From: Acuticoccus sp039189655
GTDB lineage: Bacteria > Pseudomonadota > Alphaproteobacteria > Rhizobiales > Amorphaceae
Length of the DNA: 64,000 nucleotides
NCBI GenBank assembly: GCA_039189655.1
Contig: JBCCYN010000003.1
Coordinates: 10,311-74,310, forward strand
Reading direction: 5' to 3'
The notes under the pieces are model-generated. The model was given only the letters and a program-made list of their open reading frames with translations. It had not been told where the DNA came from and ran no database searches. A program made the position numbers and the translations under genes. The stretch's first letter is position 1. Every line of letters starts with the position of its first letter. Below are positions 17,101 to 26,474 of this stretch, one piece after another.

Positions 17101-17403
17101 GGTCCCGCTCCAGACCTAGACTTTCCAGGCGAAGTTATAGCCGAAGGAGCTTTTTCGCAGCTTGCACGATGTTCAACGATGATATTCTAGCAATTTTCTA
17201 ATTATGGCTGACGCAATGTGGCTTTTGTAAAATGATATACACTTGATCTTTGCCGTTTCAATTTCATAAAATATCTTTGTCAGAAATGCTCGTGACATTA
17301 AAATCAGCACGAATATTGCCATCCATAGTTCTTCATTCGAGGCAAGCGAAGATATCAACAAATTTTTGCAAACCGGCAGTCTATTTTTTGTCTTTCTGCG
17401 CGA
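17101..17403. other. AT-rich intergenic region upstream of the chemoreceptor
   Basis: About 300 bp, markedly more AT-rich than its surroundings. It must hold the chemoreceptor promoter and the 3' end of the rpiB operon. The short frames inside it (60-90 codons) have no family resemblance and lack ribosome-binding sites, so I call no gene. Confidence 0.5.
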
Positions 17404-17865
17404 CTATCGCTGCTCGTCTAAAGCTTCGAGTTTTGCGACCTTGGGCGCTGAGCGGCCACCACCGAACTCGTTCTTTAAGTAGATGTCAGTCAGCATCTTC
17501 GCCACGGAGGCGCCGGTGATCTGCGCCCCGAACGTAATGACCTGAGCATTATTGGATGCAATAGCCCGTTCTGCAGTATAGGGGTCGGTGACACAGACCG
17601 CCCGAACGCCCGGAACCTTGTTGGCGGCGATTGCCATGCCGGCACCCGTACCGCAAACCAGAATGCCCCGTTCGAACGCGCCCCCCGCCAGTTCCCGGGC
17701 CAAAGCCGCACCCATGTCGGGATAGTCCACGGGCTCTTCGCCGTTAACGCCCATATCCGTCACCGTGATCCCCTGTTCGAGGAGGTGATCCCGCAGCGTG
17801 TTCTTGAGTTCGACACCGAGATGATCGCAACCGATTCCGATGCGTTTGACTTTGTTTTCGCTCAT
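17404..17865 (-). CDS. rpiB: RpiB/LacA/LacB family sugar-phosphate isomerase
   Basis: A 153-residue RpiB-fold isomerase, interconverting aldose and ketose phosphates (ribose/ribulose 5-phosphate, allose 6-phosphate, or in erythritol loci tetrulose 4-phosphate/tetrose 4-phosphate). GIGCDHLGVELK is the phosphate/substrate loop; the catalytic Cys lies in LVCGTGAGMAIAAN; ASNNAQVITFGAQ is the family motif. GGAGA precedes the ATG and the gene overlaps the upstream dehydrogenase by 4 bp. As the last gene of a polyol-type operon, it is more likely a pathway-specific isomerase than the housekeeping RpiB. Confidence 0.9.
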   Translation of the reverse strand: MSENKVKRIGIGCDHLGVELKNTLRDHLLEQGITVTDMGVNGEEPVDYPDMGAALARELAGGAFERGILVCGTGAGMAIAANKVPGVRAVCVTDPYTAERAIASNNAQVITFGAQITGASVAKMLTDIYLKNEFGGGRSAPKVAKLEALDEQR

Positions 17866-18944
17866 TTCGCTGTCTCCGTGCCCGACGCTTCCACGCGCCG
17901 ATAAAGATGTTGGGCCGAGGATGCCGCCTCGTAGTGAAGTTCACCGCCGTCGACGATGGCCGACGTTAGCGCCGCCGCGAGGGGGAATTGCGCCGGGTCG
18001 AGGCCGTCCTCACTCGTGTTGAGGTAGGGGGCCAGCACCCGACCGACATCCACCCCTTCAACGGTCTCGCCTGCAAGGGGACCGGTAAGTGCTTCCTTGA
18101 CCGTCATGCCCTCGCCCAGAAACTTGCCCAGCCGGCTGTTTCTGCCGCCGCCCACGGTGACGTGCAGATCGCCCACACCCGCAAGACCATAGGCGGTCTG
18201 GCGCGTTCCGCCGAGCCATTCGGCCAATACCGCCATTTCATCAAGCGCCTGCTGGAACGCGGCGGCCAGTGGGTTTTTGAGCGACACACCGTCACGCTGG
18301 TGTCGGGACAACATGGAGCTGACCCCGATGGCGAAGAAATTTTTGAGGGCCGCGCACGCTTCAAGACCGACGGCATCTTCGGACACACTGACGCGGTAGT
18401 AGGGTGCTTCCAAAAGCTCTTTCGCATGGCGGGCTGCCGCAATATTGGCCGAGCCGTAGATGGTGGCAGACGGCCGGCGCTCCGCCACCTCGCGGGCGAT
18501 GCAAGGTCCCCCGATCCCGACAAGATTGCGAGGAACCGGGACGCCATGGGAGGCCACCAGCTCTGGGAGCGCATCGGCAAACGTAAAGGGTACGCTGCCC
18601 GGATTGGCCACCAAGCCTTTGGTGACGAGCGCCAACGTTCCGGTCGGCCTCAGCCTGGCAAGTTCGGCCGCTGCCCAGGGGATCCCTGGCGTCGAGACAC
18701 CCACCACCACAAGGTCGGCCGCCTGGGCCTCATGCGGGCTGATCGCCGCCGCATCGACGACGCGCACGGCCGGCGAAATGGGCGCTCCGAGCCGAGGGTG
18801 GGCGCCGGCGTCGCTCTCGAGCGCTTTGAGGATCGCATGGTCTTTCGGTGTTGCGGCAAGGGTTATGCGGTGGCCGTTGTCCGCCGCCGGCACGGTGAGC
18901 GCGCTCCCCATGACGCCCGCGCCAAGGATGAGGATCTCTGCCAC
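17862..18944 (-). CDS. GpsA-like NAD(P)-dependent glycerol-3-phosphate dehydrogenase family protein
   Basis: A 360-residue two-domain dehydrogenase. ILGAGVMGSAL is the dinucleotide loop, LVTKGL carries one conserved Lys, GGPCIAREVAER resembles the family's GPSFA segment, and the catalytic Lys is in ACAALKNFFAIG. GpsA reduces dihydroxyacetone phosphate to sn-glycerol 3-phosphate, but the position inside a kinase/aldolase/ABC operon, between the ATPase and rpiB, points to a catabolic polyol-phosphate substrate. It differs from canonical GpsA in the GPCIA motif, so altered specificity is plausible. The start overlaps the ATPase stop. Confidence 0.82.
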   Translation of the reverse strand: MAEILILGAGVMGSALTVPAADNGHRITLAATPKDHAILKALESDAGAHPRLGAPISPAVRVVDAAAISPHEAQAADLVVVGVSTPGIPWAAAELARLRPTGTLALVTKGLVANPGSVPFTFADALPELVASHGVPVPRNLVGIGGPCIAREVAERRPSATIYGSANIAAARHAKELLEAPYYRVSVSEDAVGLEACAALKNFFAIGVSSMLSRHQRDGVSLKNPLAAAFQQALDEMAVLAEWLGGTRQTAYGLAGVGDLHVTVGGGRNSRLGKFLGEGMTVKEALTGPLAGETVEGVDVGRVLAPYLNTSEDGLDPAQFPLAAALTSAIVDGGELHYEAASSAQHLYRRVEASGTETAK

Positions 18945-20005
18945 TAGCGAAGCCGGTCCTCGCTCGCCGCGTCGAACACGTGGACCTTCGACGGATCGAT
19001 GGAAAGGTGCACTGTTTCCCCGCGGCTGAGGCGCCGGCGCTCCGGAAGGACGACGCGAAGCTCTTCTCCCTCCAGATCCACGTGAAGGAGCGTTTCGCTT
19101 CCGGTGGTTTCCGCAAGGAGGACCTCGCCCTTTACGGGACCGTCTTCGGCAAGGGCGATATCCACCGGACGAACGCCATAGACCACATCGCGACCGGGCC
19201 CCGCAGCAATGTCGGCCACCGGAAGCTGTGTCGTCCCGACTCGGACAGTCGCGGCTTCGCCGCCCTCGGTTTTCCCGTGCAGAAGGTTGATGGCGGGCGA
19301 GCCGATGAAGTCCGCTACGAAGAGGTTCGCCGGTTGGTCGTAGACTTCGTCAGGGGAGCCTTTTTGCATGATCTCGCCGCCGCGCATGACGACGATCTCA
19401 TCGGCCATGGTCATCGCCTCCACTTGATCGTGGGTGACGTAGACGGTGGTGGCATCAAGACGGTCGTGAATGCGGCGTATTTCGTAGCGCATTTGCGCGC
19501 GCAGCTTGGCGTCGAGATTGGACAGGGGCTCGTCGAACAAGAACACCTGGGGATCGCGCACGAGGGCACGGCCCATGGCAACACGCTGGCGCTGTCCGCC
19601 GGAAAGGGCGGCAGGCTTGCGCTTTAACAGAGGCTTCAGATCGAGAATCTCGGCGGCCCAGTCCACTTTTTCGCGAATTTCCGACTTGCGAATACCGCGG
19701 ATTTGGAGAGCAAAGGCGATGTTGTCGAACACCGACATCTGCGGATAAAGCGCATAGGTCTGGAACACCATCGCAATGTCACGGTCCCGGGGGTGGACGC
19801 CGTTCATGCGCCGTCCGGCGATGCGAATTTCGCCGGCAGTAATCGTTTCAAGGCCCGCCGTCATCCGCAACAGGGTCGTCTTGCCGCAACCGGAAGGGCC
19901 GAGCAGAACCACGAAGCTGTGATCGGCGATCTGGAAGCTGATGTCTTCCATCACGGCCACCGAACCGTAATTTTTGGCGACGCGTTCATACTCGACTGTA
20001 GACAT
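18944..20005 (-). CDS. ABC sugar transporter ATPase (MalK/UgpC type)
   Basis: A 353-residue ATPase. Walker A is GPSGCGKTTLL, the Q-loop lies in VFQTYALYPQMSV, the signature is LSGGQRQRVAMGRAL, Walker B is VFLFDEPLSN followed by DAKLR, and the H-loop is VTHDQVEAMT. A C-terminal TOBE/MalK regulatory domain covers about residues 240-353. It energises the two permeases encoded at the other end of this operon; splitting of ATPase and permease genes by kinase and dehydrogenase genes is common in such loci. Confidence 0.95.
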   Translation of the reverse strand: MSTVEYERVAKNYGSVAVMEDISFQIADHSFVVLLGPSGCGKTTLLRMTAGLETITAGEIRIAGRRMNGVHPRDRDIAMVFQTYALYPQMSVFDNIAFALQIRGIRKSEIREKVDWAAEILDLKPLLKRKPAALSGGQRQRVAMGRALVRDPQVFLFDEPLSNLDAKLRAQMRYEIRRIHDRLDATTVYVTHDQVEAMTMADEIVVMRGGEIMQKGSPDEVYDQPANLFVADFIGSPAINLLHGKTEGGEAATVRVGTTQLPVADIAAGPGRDVVYGVRPVDIALAEDGPVKGEVLLAETTGSETLLHVDLEGEELRVVLPERRRLSRGETVHLSIDPSKVHVFDAASEDRLR

Positions 20006-20035
20006 GCGCGGGCCTCTTAAACGACGAACGTAACG

Positions 20036-21355
20036 TCAGTGCTGCGTTTCAACGAAGGGCGCGAGCGCACCGGCATCGTCGGCAAGATCAAGGAAGGAGT
20101 ATCGGTCGCGGATGAAGCGGGCATCGCGCACCGCCTGGCGATAGAACGCTGGCGAAAGGCCAAGGTCGCGGCCGGTGCGCTGGCAGCCAGCTTCTTCCAT
20201 GGCGGCCTCGATCTCTTCGGCTGGGCGCGTCACCCCAAGGAGTTCTTTGCGCAGCTCGTCCCAAGTCTCATCCAAACGAGCGCTAAGGCGTTCCGCGCCT
20301 TCTTCGTTCAGTGCCTTCTTGGCGGTGGCATCGACCATCGTCTGAGCCATCTTCGCGCCGTAGGTTTCGGCAAGGCGGGGCTGGGGAACGTCGGTCGGGT
20401 TTACGCGTGGGGCCGTGTCCTGGCGTAGCAGCGTGTTTTGCAAACGGCTCATGGTGAGCGTCGCCACCCCCACCTGCTCGCCGTGGGAGGTGCCGGGATG
20501 GGCGCCGTCGTGATCGGACGCGAACATATCGATGCTGTGGGAAATCATATGCTCGGCCATGGAGCCCACATGGGTGGTGCCGGTGAAGGACGTGGAAAGC
20601 CCCATCAGCGCGCTCACCCGTGTGAGGGTGGCCAGCGCCTGGGGGTCGCCAGCGCGGATGGCGGCGGCGCACTTGATCATCCTGTCTTCATCCACCGCCA
20701 TGAGCTTATAGGGGACGTCGACATAGGCGGTCTCAAACAGAAGGTGGGAGAGCAGCCAGTCGCACTGGGCGGTGGTGCGGCAGATGACATCGGCGAACGC
20801 GGCAGAAACCAGTCGCTGCGGGCACTTTCCAAGGACCTCAAGGTCGAAGAAGACGCCCTTCGCGCTGTGGCAGGTGATGGAGGTTTTCATGCCGCCGCTG
20901 GATACGGATGCGGTGGGTGTCGTGTAGGCGTTCATGGGGGAGGTGGCGAACACAGAGTATTCGCGCCCATCCAAGTAGGTGGCGTACTTGGCGCTGTCTG
21001 AGACCGTGCCGGAACCAACGGCCACCAGCGCTTCGGCCCCTGCCGTTGCTTCGGACAGCTCATGGACGCCATCGGTGGTGCAGCGCGGGTTGGCCCAAAC
21101 GAATTCTTCAACACTGCCGCCGTCCGCCTTGAGGGCATCAAGGACGCGGCTCCCGAGGGCTTTACGGGTGAAGGGATCGTGCACCACCGTGAGCCGCTTG
21201 CCGTTGTGCCTGGCGCGCACCAACGCGGCCTCTTCGCCTGCAAGGCTCGGAGCGATGGCGATATCTTCCACGGGAATACCGTAGCGCTGACCGTCCGATG
21301 GGTCGGCCCAGGTGCCATTCAAAAGCTCGTCGATGACCCCGCCGGCACGCTCCAT
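20036..21355 (-). CDS. iron-containing alcohol dehydrogenase, glycerol-1-phosphate-dehydrogenase-like
   Basis: A 439-residue member of the Fe-ADH/dehydroquinate-synthase superfamily closest in pattern to EgsA/AraM sn-glycerol-1-phosphate dehydrogenases. AVGSGTVSDSAKYAT is the NAD-phosphate loop, SPMNAYTTPTASV follows, and the metal-binding histidines are in SMAEHMISHS and PGTSHGEQVGV. It should oxidise a phosphorylated polyol made by the kinase whose gene ends at its start codon (1-bp overlap, TGATG). A long C-terminal helical extension of about 100 residues is present. Substrate unknown; glycerol 1-phosphate, a tetritol or pentitol phosphate are all possible. Confidence 0.85.
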   Translation of the reverse strand: MERAGGVIDELLNGTWADPSDGQRYGIPVEDIAIAPSLAGEEAALVRARHNGKRLTVVHDPFTRKALGSRVLDALKADGGSVEEFVWANPRCTTDGVHELSEATAGAEALVAVGSGTVSDSAKYATYLDGREYSVFATSPMNAYTTPTASVSSGGMKTSITCHSAKGVFFDLEVLGKCPQRLVSAAFADVICRTTAQCDWLLSHLLFETAYVDVPYKLMAVDEDRMIKCAAAIRAGDPQALATLTRVSALMGLSTSFTGTTHVGSMAEHMISHSIDMFASDHDGAHPGTSHGEQVGVATLTMSRLQNTLLRQDTAPRVNPTDVPQPRLAETYGAKMAQTMVDATAKKALNEEGAERLSARLDETWDELRKELLGVTRPAEEIEAAMEEAGCQRTGRDLGLSPAFYRQAVRDARFIRDRYSFLDLADDAGALAPFVETQH

Positions 21356-22884
21356 CAGGCACCACCCTCTGCGGCAAAGGCCACGAGTTGCCGGTTGGTG
21401 GCCTCGGTGGCGCCGTAGAGCGGCTCGTAAATTTCAAGAAGTCGCTCGTAGCGCTCCGAGACCGCCGGATTGGGGGCCACCGGTTCCGCATCGCCTGCCA
21501 TGGCGTGGGCGGCATCCACGATGGATGGATAAAGACCGGCGCCCGCAGCGGCGATCATCGCAGCGCCCAGCGCGGAGGCTTCGTTGGTGGAGGAGACGAG
21601 GACGGGTTTGCCCGATGCATCCGCGAGCATCTGGCGCCAGAGCGGGCTCGCCGCACCGCCGCCGATGGCCACATAGTGATCCACGGCGCTACCCATGGCA
21701 CCCTCCATGGTGCGGGTGCGGCGCACTTGATCTAGGGTGATGGCTTCCAGGACCGCCCGATAGATGTGGACCGGGTGGTGGCTTGCGCTCAGCCCGATGA
21801 TGACGCCGCGGGCATCGACGTTCCAGTGCGGGTCCATCACGCCCGACCAGTAGGGAAGCACCATCACGCCGTCCGACCCGATGGGAATTTTGATGGCTTC
21901 CGCTTCTAGGCGTTGATAGACGTCCGGATCGGTGCGGCCGCCGGGCACGAATTGATCCACAAACCAGTCGACCAAAAAAGTCCCGGAACGCAGGCAATTC
22001 TCCAGAATATAGCCATCGCCTTGGCCAGCAATTTCAGTGCGCCAAGCGCGGTTGAAGAGGTATTTTTGCGACCAGACGCCGGAGACCACCGCGGTGCCGA
22101 GGTTAATGTAGGCGCGCTCCGGCGAGGTGCAGCGGGTTCCGAGCCCCGCCAGCTGACCGTCGCCGCCGCCTGCTATGACGGGCGTGCCTTTCCGAAGTCC
22201 GGTTTCGGCGGCGGCTGCGGCGGAAACGCGGCCCAGTTCCGTTCCCGGCGGGTGGGCTTGGGGCAAATTCTCCGCCGTGATCCCCAGCGCGTCGAGGAGC
22301 GGCGCTGACCAGTCCTTTTGGACAAGATCAAATACGCCCAGGGGATCAGCACTCGGCCAACCGGTCCGCAGCGGCCCACCGGCGAGGCAGTGGACCAGGT
22401 ACGACTGAACGTCGGCGAATTTGCCGAGCCGTTTGGCGGTTTCGGGGGCGTGCTTGAGCACCCAAAGCATTCTGCACACCGCCGGGGTCAGGTCCGGCAT
22501 CCGCCCCGTAATTTCGTGGATGCGATCTTCGCCTACCTTCTGCGCCAACTCATGCACTTCCACACGGGCGCGCTCATCGAGCCACAAAAGGGCCGGGCAA
22601 AGGGGCTCGTTGTTTTCATCGAAGACGCCGAGGGTTTCGCGCTGATTGCTGATGGCGACCGCGGCAACGGCGGAGGGGTCGAGATCGCCAAGGCAGTCCC
22701 GCAGCGCCTGCGCCGTAGAGCGCCACCAATCGCGGGTGTCCTGCTCGAAATAGCCCAGACGCGGATTGCTCATCTCGATGGGCGCACGGCCTTCACGGAC
22801 GAATCGACCGCGCGCGTCAAAGGCGATGGCCTTCGTGGCGGTGGTGGAAGAATCGATACCGATGACGAGGGGGTCGGACACCAA
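21355..22884 (-). CDS. FGGY-family carbohydrate kinase
   Basis: A 509-residue kinase of the xylulokinase/glycerokinase fold. The first ATPase domain begins VIGIDSSTTATKAIAFD, AISNQRETLGVFD is the sugar-contact region, GGGDGQLAGLGT is the central linker and GGGAASPLWRQMLADASG is the FGGY adenosine motif near residue 415. It phosphorylates the imported sugar or polyol, trapping it and providing the substrate for the adjacent Fe-ADH. The family cannot tell ketose from polyol substrates by eye. Confidence 0.92.
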   Translation of the reverse strand: MVSDPLVIGIDSSTTATKAIAFDARGRFVREGRAPIEMSNPRLGYFEQDTRDWWRSTAQALRDCLGDLDPSAVAAVAISNQRETLGVFDENNEPLCPALLWLDERARVEVHELAQKVGEDRIHEITGRMPDLTPAVCRMLWVLKHAPETAKRLGKFADVQSYLVHCLAGGPLRTGWPSADPLGVFDLVQKDWSAPLLDALGITAENLPQAHPPGTELGRVSAAAAAETGLRKGTPVIAGGGDGQLAGLGTRCTSPERAYINLGTAVVSGVWSQKYLFNRAWRTEIAGQGDGYILENCLRSGTFLVDWFVDQFVPGGRTDPDVYQRLEAEAIKIPIGSDGVMVLPYWSGVMDPHWNVDARGVIIGLSASHHPVHIYRAVLEAITLDQVRRTRTMEGAMGSAVDHYVAIGGGAASPLWRQMLADASGKPVLVSSTNEASALGAAMIAAAGAGLYPSIVDAAHAMAGDAEPVAPNPAVSERYERLLEIYEPLYGATEATNRQLVAFAAEGGA

Positions 22885-22946
22885 GCGCTCCGCTGGCGTT
22901 TAAGGGGTGGGAGCGGGCCGGTGGGCCCACCCCCCTTATTCTTGCG

Positions 22947-24455
22947 TCAGGATTTCACGATGCTGTCGACTTTTTCCTTGATGGAATCCATCGCCGATTT
23001 GGGGCTCGTGTATTCGCCGGCGAAGAAACGGCCCAACTCTACTGGGATCGTGTCGTTGGACAGCTCCGCCCATTCCGGCAGGTCGGGCTCGGATCCCATG
23101 TGGTCCGCGATGGTTTCGCGCACGGCGTCGAGGTGACGCGTGGTCCCCGCAATGCCCGGTTTGGCGTTGGCTTTGACGCGCGGGTCGTCGTAGGCGGAGG
23201 ATCGGGTCGGGCCCGTGCCGCCGCCCAGCGCGGTGATCCAAACCTGGGTCTCCGGCGAGGTTGCCCACTGAGCGAAAAGCCACGCCGCGTCGGGGCTCTT
23301 GGCGTATTTGGAGACCGCGAGGGAAGAGCCACCCTGGTGGCCGACGCCCGGGATTTCGCCAAAACCCGTTTCATTGACCGTCCGCAGCGCGTTGGCCGCC
23401 GGCGGCACGGTTGCCTCCATGAGGCCGGAGACGTTCGAACTTTCCGGGTTATCCCAGGACGGGAAGAACTCACCCCAGGAAAGGACGGTGCCGGCAATCC
23501 CCTGCGCCACCGATTGACCTTGGCCATCCCACGTCCAGGTGGTGACCGCCTCGGGCATATTCTTCTTCAGCTCGACCCAGTAATTCATGGCTTCGATGCC
23601 TTGCTCATCGTTGCCGGTGAACTTTTTGTCAGGGCCGAAGATCGAGCCGCCGTGACCCCAAAGCCAAGCGGTCCAGTCGCACTCCAGCGAGTAGTGCCCG
23701 GACTTCATCTGCCCGGTGGTGCCGTAGATGCTGGGTCCCTTCGCCGCTTGGATGGCCTTAGCGTTGTCTAGGAACTGCTGCATCGTCGTCGCTGGTTGGA
23801 GGCCAAGCTCTTCGAATACGTCCTTGCGGTACATCTGGATGAAGATGGGAATGTCGTAGGGCACGCCCACCATGACACCATCGTACATGGAAATGCCGTC
23901 GACGAGCGCTTTCAAGAAGTCGTCGAAGTTGTAGTTGGGCATCGCCAGTTCTTTGTTCGACGCATACTTTTCGCGGGGATCGACGACATCCCCGGAGAAG
24001 GCTGCCATCCAAGACTGGTCGAGGTAGTAAAGGTCGTAAGTGCCTAGGCCGGAGGCGACGTCGAGGGTAAGTTTCTGCAGAACCTGCTCCAGCGGCAGCG
24101 TCTCGATTTCGACGATAATGCCGGTGGCTTCCTCAAAGTAGGGTTTCAGTGCCGAGTTGATGGCATTTGAGGGGGGTGTCGATTCTGTGGCGAGACGCAC
24201 CGTCTGGCCGGCGAACGGCTTGGAGACGTCGCGCAGCCAGTTCATCATGTCGCCCTTCCACTCAATGTCTTGGGCGGCGGCGGGCTGAATGAAACCCATG
24301 CCAGAACGCGCGGCAAGGTGTGAGCCGGCGGCAAGGGCGCCAGCCCCGAGCCCGAGCTTAGCAGACGCGCGCAGGAACGAGCGGCGATCCATCTGGCCGC
24401 GGGCGAAGCGGTCCGCCAACGAGGCGAGCCAAAGCTTGCGGTCATGTGGGTTCAT
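22947..24455 (-). CDS. ABC transporter solute-binding protein (family 1), Tat-exported
   Basis: A 502-residue periplasmic binding protein. The N-terminus holds a twin-arginine motif (DRRSFLRASAKLG, residues 24-36) followed by an Ala/Gly-rich hydrophobic stretch and a cleavage site near AAAQD, so it is folded before export. The mature part has the family 1 layout: an early strand VRLATEST, VASGLGTYDLYYLDQSWM, VPYDIPIFIQMYRKDVFEELG, and LAVSKYAKSPDAAWLFAQW near the end. GGGAGG lies 8 bp before the ATG. It delivers a sugar or polyol to the permeases encoded just upstream. Confidence 0.93.
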   Translation of the reverse strand: MNPHDRKLWLASLADRFARGQMDRRSFLRASAKLGLGAGALAAGSHLAARSGMGFIQPAAAQDIEWKGDMMNWLRDVSKPFAGQTVRLATESTPPSNAINSALKPYFEEATGIIVEIETLPLEQVLQKLTLDVASGLGTYDLYYLDQSWMAAFSGDVVDPREKYASNKELAMPNYNFDDFLKALVDGISMYDGVMVGVPYDIPIFIQMYRKDVFEELGLQPATTMQQFLDNAKAIQAAKGPSIYGTTGQMKSGHYSLECDWTAWLWGHGGSIFGPDKKFTGNDEQGIEAMNYWVELKKNMPEAVTTWTWDGQGQSVAQGIAGTVLSWGEFFPSWDNPESSNVSGLMEATVPPAANALRTVNETGFGEIPGVGHQGGSSLAVSKYAKSPDAAWLFAQWATSPETQVWITALGGGTGPTRSSAYDDPRVKANAKPGIAGTTRHLDAVRETIADHMGSEPDLPEWAELSNDTIPVELGRFFAGEYTSPKSAMDSIKEKVDSIVKS

Positions 24456-24529
24456 GGGTTGAGACCTCCCTTGGTGAGTTCATTAGGATTGTTTGGCGCA
24501 GGATCGGCCTGCGCTTTGAGAGCGGCCGC

Positions 24530-25405
24530 TCATTGCTTGAGCGAGCCGAGGGTAAGCCCGCGCACCAAATTGCGTTGCACGAGCAGGATGAAGATGAACG
24601 CCGGCAAGATCGCAGCAACGCCCAGCGCGGCCATGTTGCCCCAGGCGGTACCGGTGGATGTGACGAAGGTCGACGACACCACCGGCACGGTTTTTAGGCT
24701 CGTTTGGGTGAGCGTCAGCACGAACAAGAACTCCGTCCACGAAAAGATGAAGCACAACACAGCTGTCGCCGCGATCCCACCTACCGCCATGGGCAGAACA
24801 ATTTTTCGGAAGATGGTGATGCGCGACGCACCATCGATGAGGGCGGCTTCGTCGATCTCGGTGGGGATGTCGTCGAAAAAGCTTTTTAGGAGCAGCACCG
24901 CGAGGGGAAGGTTCATCAATGTGTGGATCAGAACCACGCCGGTGTAGGTGTCTAGGAGGCCGAAATTCTTATAAATAAAGAACATCGGAATCGCGACGGC
25001 GACCGGGGGCATCATCCGGGTGGACAGGACCCAGAAGACGAAATGGTGCTGGCCGCGAATGCGCATGCGTGAAAGACCATAGGCCGCAAGAGTTGCGATC
25101 ACCACGCACAGCGCCGTAGAGAAAACGGCGACGATGATGGAATCGTAAAGTCGCGGCAACATGTAGAAATTCCCGCCGCCGGGCAGGACCTCAAGTCCCC
25201 TTTCAAAGCCGAACGATATGCCAAATACTTCTTCAAACGACTGAAAAGACCAGTCGAAATTGGCAAGTTTCGGTGGAATGGCGAAAACATCCTTGTCCGG
25301 CTTAAAGGCAACGGTTATCCAGTAATAAATTGGAAAGGCGAATAGTGCGACCACAAGCCAAGCGGCAAGCGCTCGAATTACACGTTGAAGCGGGCTCATG
25401 GTCAT
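24530..25405 (-). CDS. ABC sugar transporter permease (MalG type)
   Basis: A 291-residue inner-membrane protein with six helices. The cytoplasmic EAA loop that contacts the ATPase is readable as IDEAALIDGASRITIFRKIVLP. It pairs with the MalF-type permease encoded 4 bp upstream. The long first periplasmic loop (about residues 35-85) is typical of MalG homologues. Start at the first of two close ATGs (25405 or 25399). Confidence 0.94.
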   Translation of the reverse strand: MTMSPLQRVIRALAAWLVVALFAFPIYYWITVAFKPDKDVFAIPPKLANFDWSFQSFEEVFGISFGFERGLEVLPGGGNFYMLPRLYDSIIVAVFSTALCVVIATLAAYGLSRMRIRGQHHFVFWVLSTRMMPPVAVAIPMFFIYKNFGLLDTYTGVVLIHTLMNLPLAVLLLKSFFDDIPTEIDEAALIDGASRITIFRKIVLPMAVGGIAATAVLCFIFSWTEFLFVLTLTQTSLKTVPVVSSTFVTSTGTAWGNMAALGVAAILPAFIFILLVQRNLVRGLTLGSLKQ

Positions 25406-25409
25406 CGCG

Positions 25410-26351
25410 TTACCATCTCAGTCGGGCAAAGTAGACGAAGATGTTCGCTGCAACGACGATGATAAAGAGCGCAAACAAACTGATGGATGCCCCATAGCCC
25501 CATTTGATGAAGGAAAAGGTTTGCTGCCAGGCATAAAGAGACAAGGTATAGGTGGCTGTCCCCGGCCCGCCAGATGTCATGACGTAGACGTAATCAAACG
25601 TCCGGAAGAGGTCGATGCCGCGGATCAAGACCGCGATCGCGATCACCTTCCACATCATTGGCAAGGTGAGGCGAACAAAGACCTGGAGCGGGTTCGCGCC
25701 GTCTATCATGGCCGATTCAAACGGATCGCGCGGCAATGCCCGCAAGCCTGCGACGAAGATCAACACCATAAACGGCGTCCATTGCCATATGTCGGCAAGC
25801 ATGACCCCTGCGAGCGCGCGGCTCGGGTCAGCCAGTATTTGTCCCGTCGGGGCCATCAAACCCAGCGCCCGCAGAGTAAATGGGATGAGCCCGAATTGGG
25901 CATCTTCCATCAGCAAGAACATCATTCCGGTGATGGCGGGTGGAATGACAAGCGTAAGGGTCAATATGGCGCGCAGGAGACCAAATCCTTTGTCGTCGCT
26001 GTCAAGGAGCAGGGCGATCGCCATCCCCAGGATGACCTGAATAGCCAGGCACGCGCCGGTATAGGCGAGCGTGACCCACAAGGCGCCCCACATGCGCGGG
26101 TCATTGAACAGTCGCTGCCAGTTTTCCGTGCCCACATAGGCCAAGCCCCGTTCGCGGGGCACGAATTCGTGGAACGACAACCAAATATTGTAAAAAAGCG
26201 GGTAGAGCGCGAAGACCAGGAGCATCAAAACGAGCGGCGCAAGCCAAAGCCACGGGCTGTCGGAAATATATCCGCCGGATCGAGCCGCCTTGCCACCGCC
26301 CGACAAAATGCCCATCTGGTTGCCGCCGCCTCGTTGCGCGCTCCGCTGCAA
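25410..26351 (-). CDS. ABC sugar transporter permease (MalF type)
   Basis: A 313-residue inner-membrane protein with six helices; the EAA loop is FESAMIDGANPLQVFVRLTLP. First gene of the minus-strand operon. The start taken is the TTG at 26351, with GGAGG six bases upstream; an ATG at 26315 is the alternative and would remove a Gly/Arg-rich leader of 12 residues. Transcribed divergently from the SorC-type regulator gene. Confidence 0.92.
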   Translation of the reverse strand: MQRSAQRGGGNQMGILSGGGKAARSGGYISDSPWLWLAPLVLMLLVFALYPLFYNIWLSFHEFVPRERGLAYVGTENWQRLFNDPRMWGALWVTLAYTGACLAIQVILGMAIALLLDSDDKGFGLLRAILTLTLVIPPAITGMMFLLMEDAQFGLIPFTLRALGLMAPTGQILADPSRALAGVMLADIWQWTPFMVLIFVAGLRALPRDPFESAMIDGANPLQVFVRLTLPMMWKVIAIAVLIRGIDLFRTFDYVYVMTSGGPGTATYTLSLYAWQQTFSFIKWGYGASISLFALFIIVVAANIFVYFARLRW

Positions 26352-26399
26352 CTCCGTCCTCCGTCAGCGCCGCGGCTTCTCGTGGCCGCCGGACACGCT

Positions 26400-26443
26400 G
26401 GAACAATAGAAGACAATTTTTCCGTGGCAAGATCATTTGTTCC
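26400..26443. promoter_or_regulatory. inverted repeat in the divergent promoter region, candidate SorC operator
   Basis: GGAACAA at 26400-26406 and its complement TTGTTCC at 26437-26443 are separated by 30 bp, in the 123 bp between the ABC operon and the regulator gene. The spacing of about 3.5 turns would suit a tetrameric SorC-family protein. This is a positional inference; no binding consensus is known to me for this regulator. Confidence 0.4.
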
Positions 26444-26474
26444 ACACGCCACTTGGAGTAGTGTTTGCTGGAAG

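Noticed and set aside
17173..17361. 62-codon minus-strand frame in the AT-rich gap
   Set aside because: No ribosome-binding site or recognisable domain.
25398..26474. Plus-strand frame antisense to the MalF-type permease, in frame with the SorC gene
   Set aside because: High-GC shadow of the permease gene; the regulator has a good start at 26475 and no homology lies upstream.
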